From NCBI RefSeq assembly GCF_028290435.1, contig NZ_JAQGJV010000025.1, forward strand, positions 33,349 to 97,348: a stretch of 64,000 nt of DNA. The letters are read 5' to 3'. The notes under the pieces were generated by a model. It did no database searches, was not told where the DNA came from, and saw only the letters and a program-made list of their open reading frames with translations. The translations under genes and the position numbers were made by a program. Below, one piece after another: positions 62,624 to 64,000 of this stretch. Each line of letters opens with the position of its first letter. The stretch's first letter is position 1. This DNA comes from Devosia sp. Its GTDB lineage: Bacteria; Pseudomonadota; Alphaproteobacteria; Rhizobiales; Devosiaceae.

Positions 62624-64000
62624 CTACTTCTTCAACTTGAGCGGGCCGACCATCTGCTCTGGTTTGACTTCGGCGTCGAATTCCTCGCCAGTCAGCAGGC
62701 CCAGCGCGATAGCTTCCTCGCGTAGTGTGGTGCCGTGCTTGTGCGCGGTCTTGGCGATCTTGGCCGCGTTGTCGTAACCGATCTTGCGGTTGAGCGCGGT
62801 CACCAGCATCAGCGACTTATCGACCAGTTCCTTGATGCGGGCGCGGTCGGGCTCGATGCCGATGGCGCAGTTATCGTTGAAGCTGCGTGCCGAATCCGCC
62901 AGCAGCCGCACCGATTGCAGGAAATTGTAGGCAATCACCGGCTTGAACACGTTGAGCTCGAAATTGCCCTGGCTGGCGGCAAAACCGATCGCCGCGTCAT
63001 TGCCCATCACCTGCACGGCCACCATGGTCATGGCTTCCGACTGGGTCGGATTGACCTTGCCCGGCATGATCGAGGAGCCGGGTTCATTCTCGGGAATGGT
63101 CAGTTCGCCCAGGCCCGAACGCGGGCCGGAGGCTAGCCAGCGCACGTCATTGGCGATCTTCATCAACGCGGCGGCAAGTTGCTTGAGCGCCCCCGACGTG
63201 CCCACGAAGGCATCGTGCCCGGCCATCACTGCATACTTGTTCGGTGCGGTGACGAAATCCTGCCCGGTCAACTTGGCGATCTCGGCGGCGACGGTCACGC
63301 CGTAGTCGGGATGCGCATTGAGGCCGGTGCCAACGGCGGTGCCGCCCAGCGCCAGTTCCTTGAGCTGCGGCAGCGTCACCCGGATGGCTTTGACCGCCAG
63401 TTCGATCTGCGCCACCCAGCCGCTCATTTCCTGGCCCAGCGTCAGCGGCGTCGCGTCCTGCAAATGGGTGCGGCCGATCTTGACCACATCCATGAATTCC
63501 TCGGACTTGGATTGCAGCGTCGCGCGCAGCTTTTCTACCCGCGGAAACAGGTAATTCTCCAGCGCCTCGACCGCCGCGATGTGCATCGCGGTCGGATAGG
63601 TGTCGTTGGACGATTGGCTCATGTTGACGTGATCGTTGGGATGGACGGGTTTCTTGCCGCCGCGCACGCCCGACAATGCCTCGTTCGCGATTCCCGCGAC
63701 GACTTCGTTGACGTTCATGTTCGACTGGGTGCCCGATCCGGTCTGCCAGATGACAAGCGGAAACTGGTCGTCGTACTTGCCGGCCGCAACGGAAGCCGCC
63801 GCCGCCTCGATCGCATCCGCCAGCTTGGCTTCGAGCCCATGCGCCCGGTTCACCCGCGCCGCCGCCTGCTTCACCAGCGCCAGGGCGTGGACGATGGCGA
63901 TCGGCATGCGCTCGGTGGCAGGGAAGGGGAAATTCTCGATCGATCGCTGGGTCTGGGCGCCCCAATAGGCGCTGGCAGGAACCTCGATCGCGCCGATCGA
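62624..64000 (-). CDS. fumC: Class II fumarate hydratase (5' end outside the window)
   Basis: At least 458 codons of FumC, which interconverts fumarate and malate in the TCA cycle. The superfamily signature [19 protein letters not shown] is intact. So are [39 protein letters not shown] and the N-terminal [20 protein letters not shown], which is read up to the last base of the window. The few missing residues at the N-terminus lie beyond position 64000. It is an ordinary housekeeping gene without visible damage. Confidence 0.94.
   Translation of the reverse strand, partial: SIGAIEVPASAYWGAQTQRSIENFPFPATERMPIAIVHALALVKQAAARVNRAHGLEAKLADAIEAAAASVAAGKYDDQFPLVIWQTGSGTQSNMNVNEVVAGIANEALSGVRGGKKPVHPNDHVNMSQSSNDTYPTAMHIAAVEALENYLFPRVEKLRATLQSKSEEFMDVVKIGRTHLQDATPLTLGQEMSGWVAQIELAVKAIRVTLPQLKELALGGTAVGTGLNAHPDYGVTVAAEIAKLTGQDFVTAPNKYAVMAGHDAFVGTSGALKQLAAALMKIANDVRWLASGPRSGLGELTIPENEPGSSIMPGKVNPTQSEAMTMVAVQVMGNDAAIGFAASQGNFELNVFKPVIAYNFLQSVRLLADSARSFNDNCAIGIEPDRARIKELVDKSLMLVTALNRKIGYDNAAKIAKTAHKHGTTLREEAIALGLLTGEEFDAEVKPEQMVGPLKLKK

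Overview
The window looks like a chromosomal segment of an alphaproteobacterium of the order Hyphomicrobiales, most likely Devosia or a close relative. The evidence is high GC, CpdR, a PduO-type cobalamin adenosyltransferase beside a HIG1-type small protein, an alphaproteobacterial LexA box (GTTC-N7-GTTC), and housekeeping genes in a rhizobiales-like order (tlpA/argH/lysA, cpdR, ftsE-ftsX-plsC, DUF2125/tyrA/hisC, methyltransferase/gloB, fumC). The genus is an inference; there is no rRNA here to settle it.

Bases 1-28700 are accessory and centred on transport. A dipeptide ABC transporter decays at the left edge: a permease with several frameshifts is fused to the tail of an ATPase. After a MepA endopeptidase comes a minus-strand furanose importer (YtfQ/YtfR/YtfT/YjfF type) with a GntR regulator as its last gene. 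A LacI regulator and two operator-like palindromes separate it from a plus-strand operon of binding protein, two permeases, a GH127 beta-L-arabinofuranosidase and an ATPase. Then follow a TetR/SDR pair, a wrecked tyrosine integrase, an A/T-richer orphan membrane protein, and a sugar-binding protein paired with a CHASE3-HisKA_2 kinase but no transporter. A GntR (FCD) regulator diverges from a six-gene operon with a consensus sigma-54 promoter: a PotABCD-like importer, a creatinase-like M24 protein lacking the usual metal ligands, and an FMN split-barrel protein.

Bases 28700-33900 hold a probable extracytoplasmic flavin redox module: a secreted DUF2271 protein with an ApbE-type flavinylation motif, a PepSY/flavodoxin/ferredoxin-reductase membrane fusion, a secreted ankyrin protein, and ApbE. 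A TGA-N9-TCA (RirA-like) palindrome overlaps its promoter.

Bases 33900-64000 are mostly core functions: cofactor and repair enzymes, a ParDE toxin-antitoxin pair with a 12-bp duplication in the toxin, gluQ, a cobalamin adenosyltransferase, argH, three ChaC-type gamma-glutamylcyclotransferases, lysA, cpdR, ftsEX, plsC, an uncharacterised gene behind a LexA box, tyrA, hisC, gloB and the 3' part of fumC. Four convergent gene pairs share their stop codons through a CTAG tetranucleotide. I saw no rRNA, tRNA, CRISPR array or intact insertion sequence.
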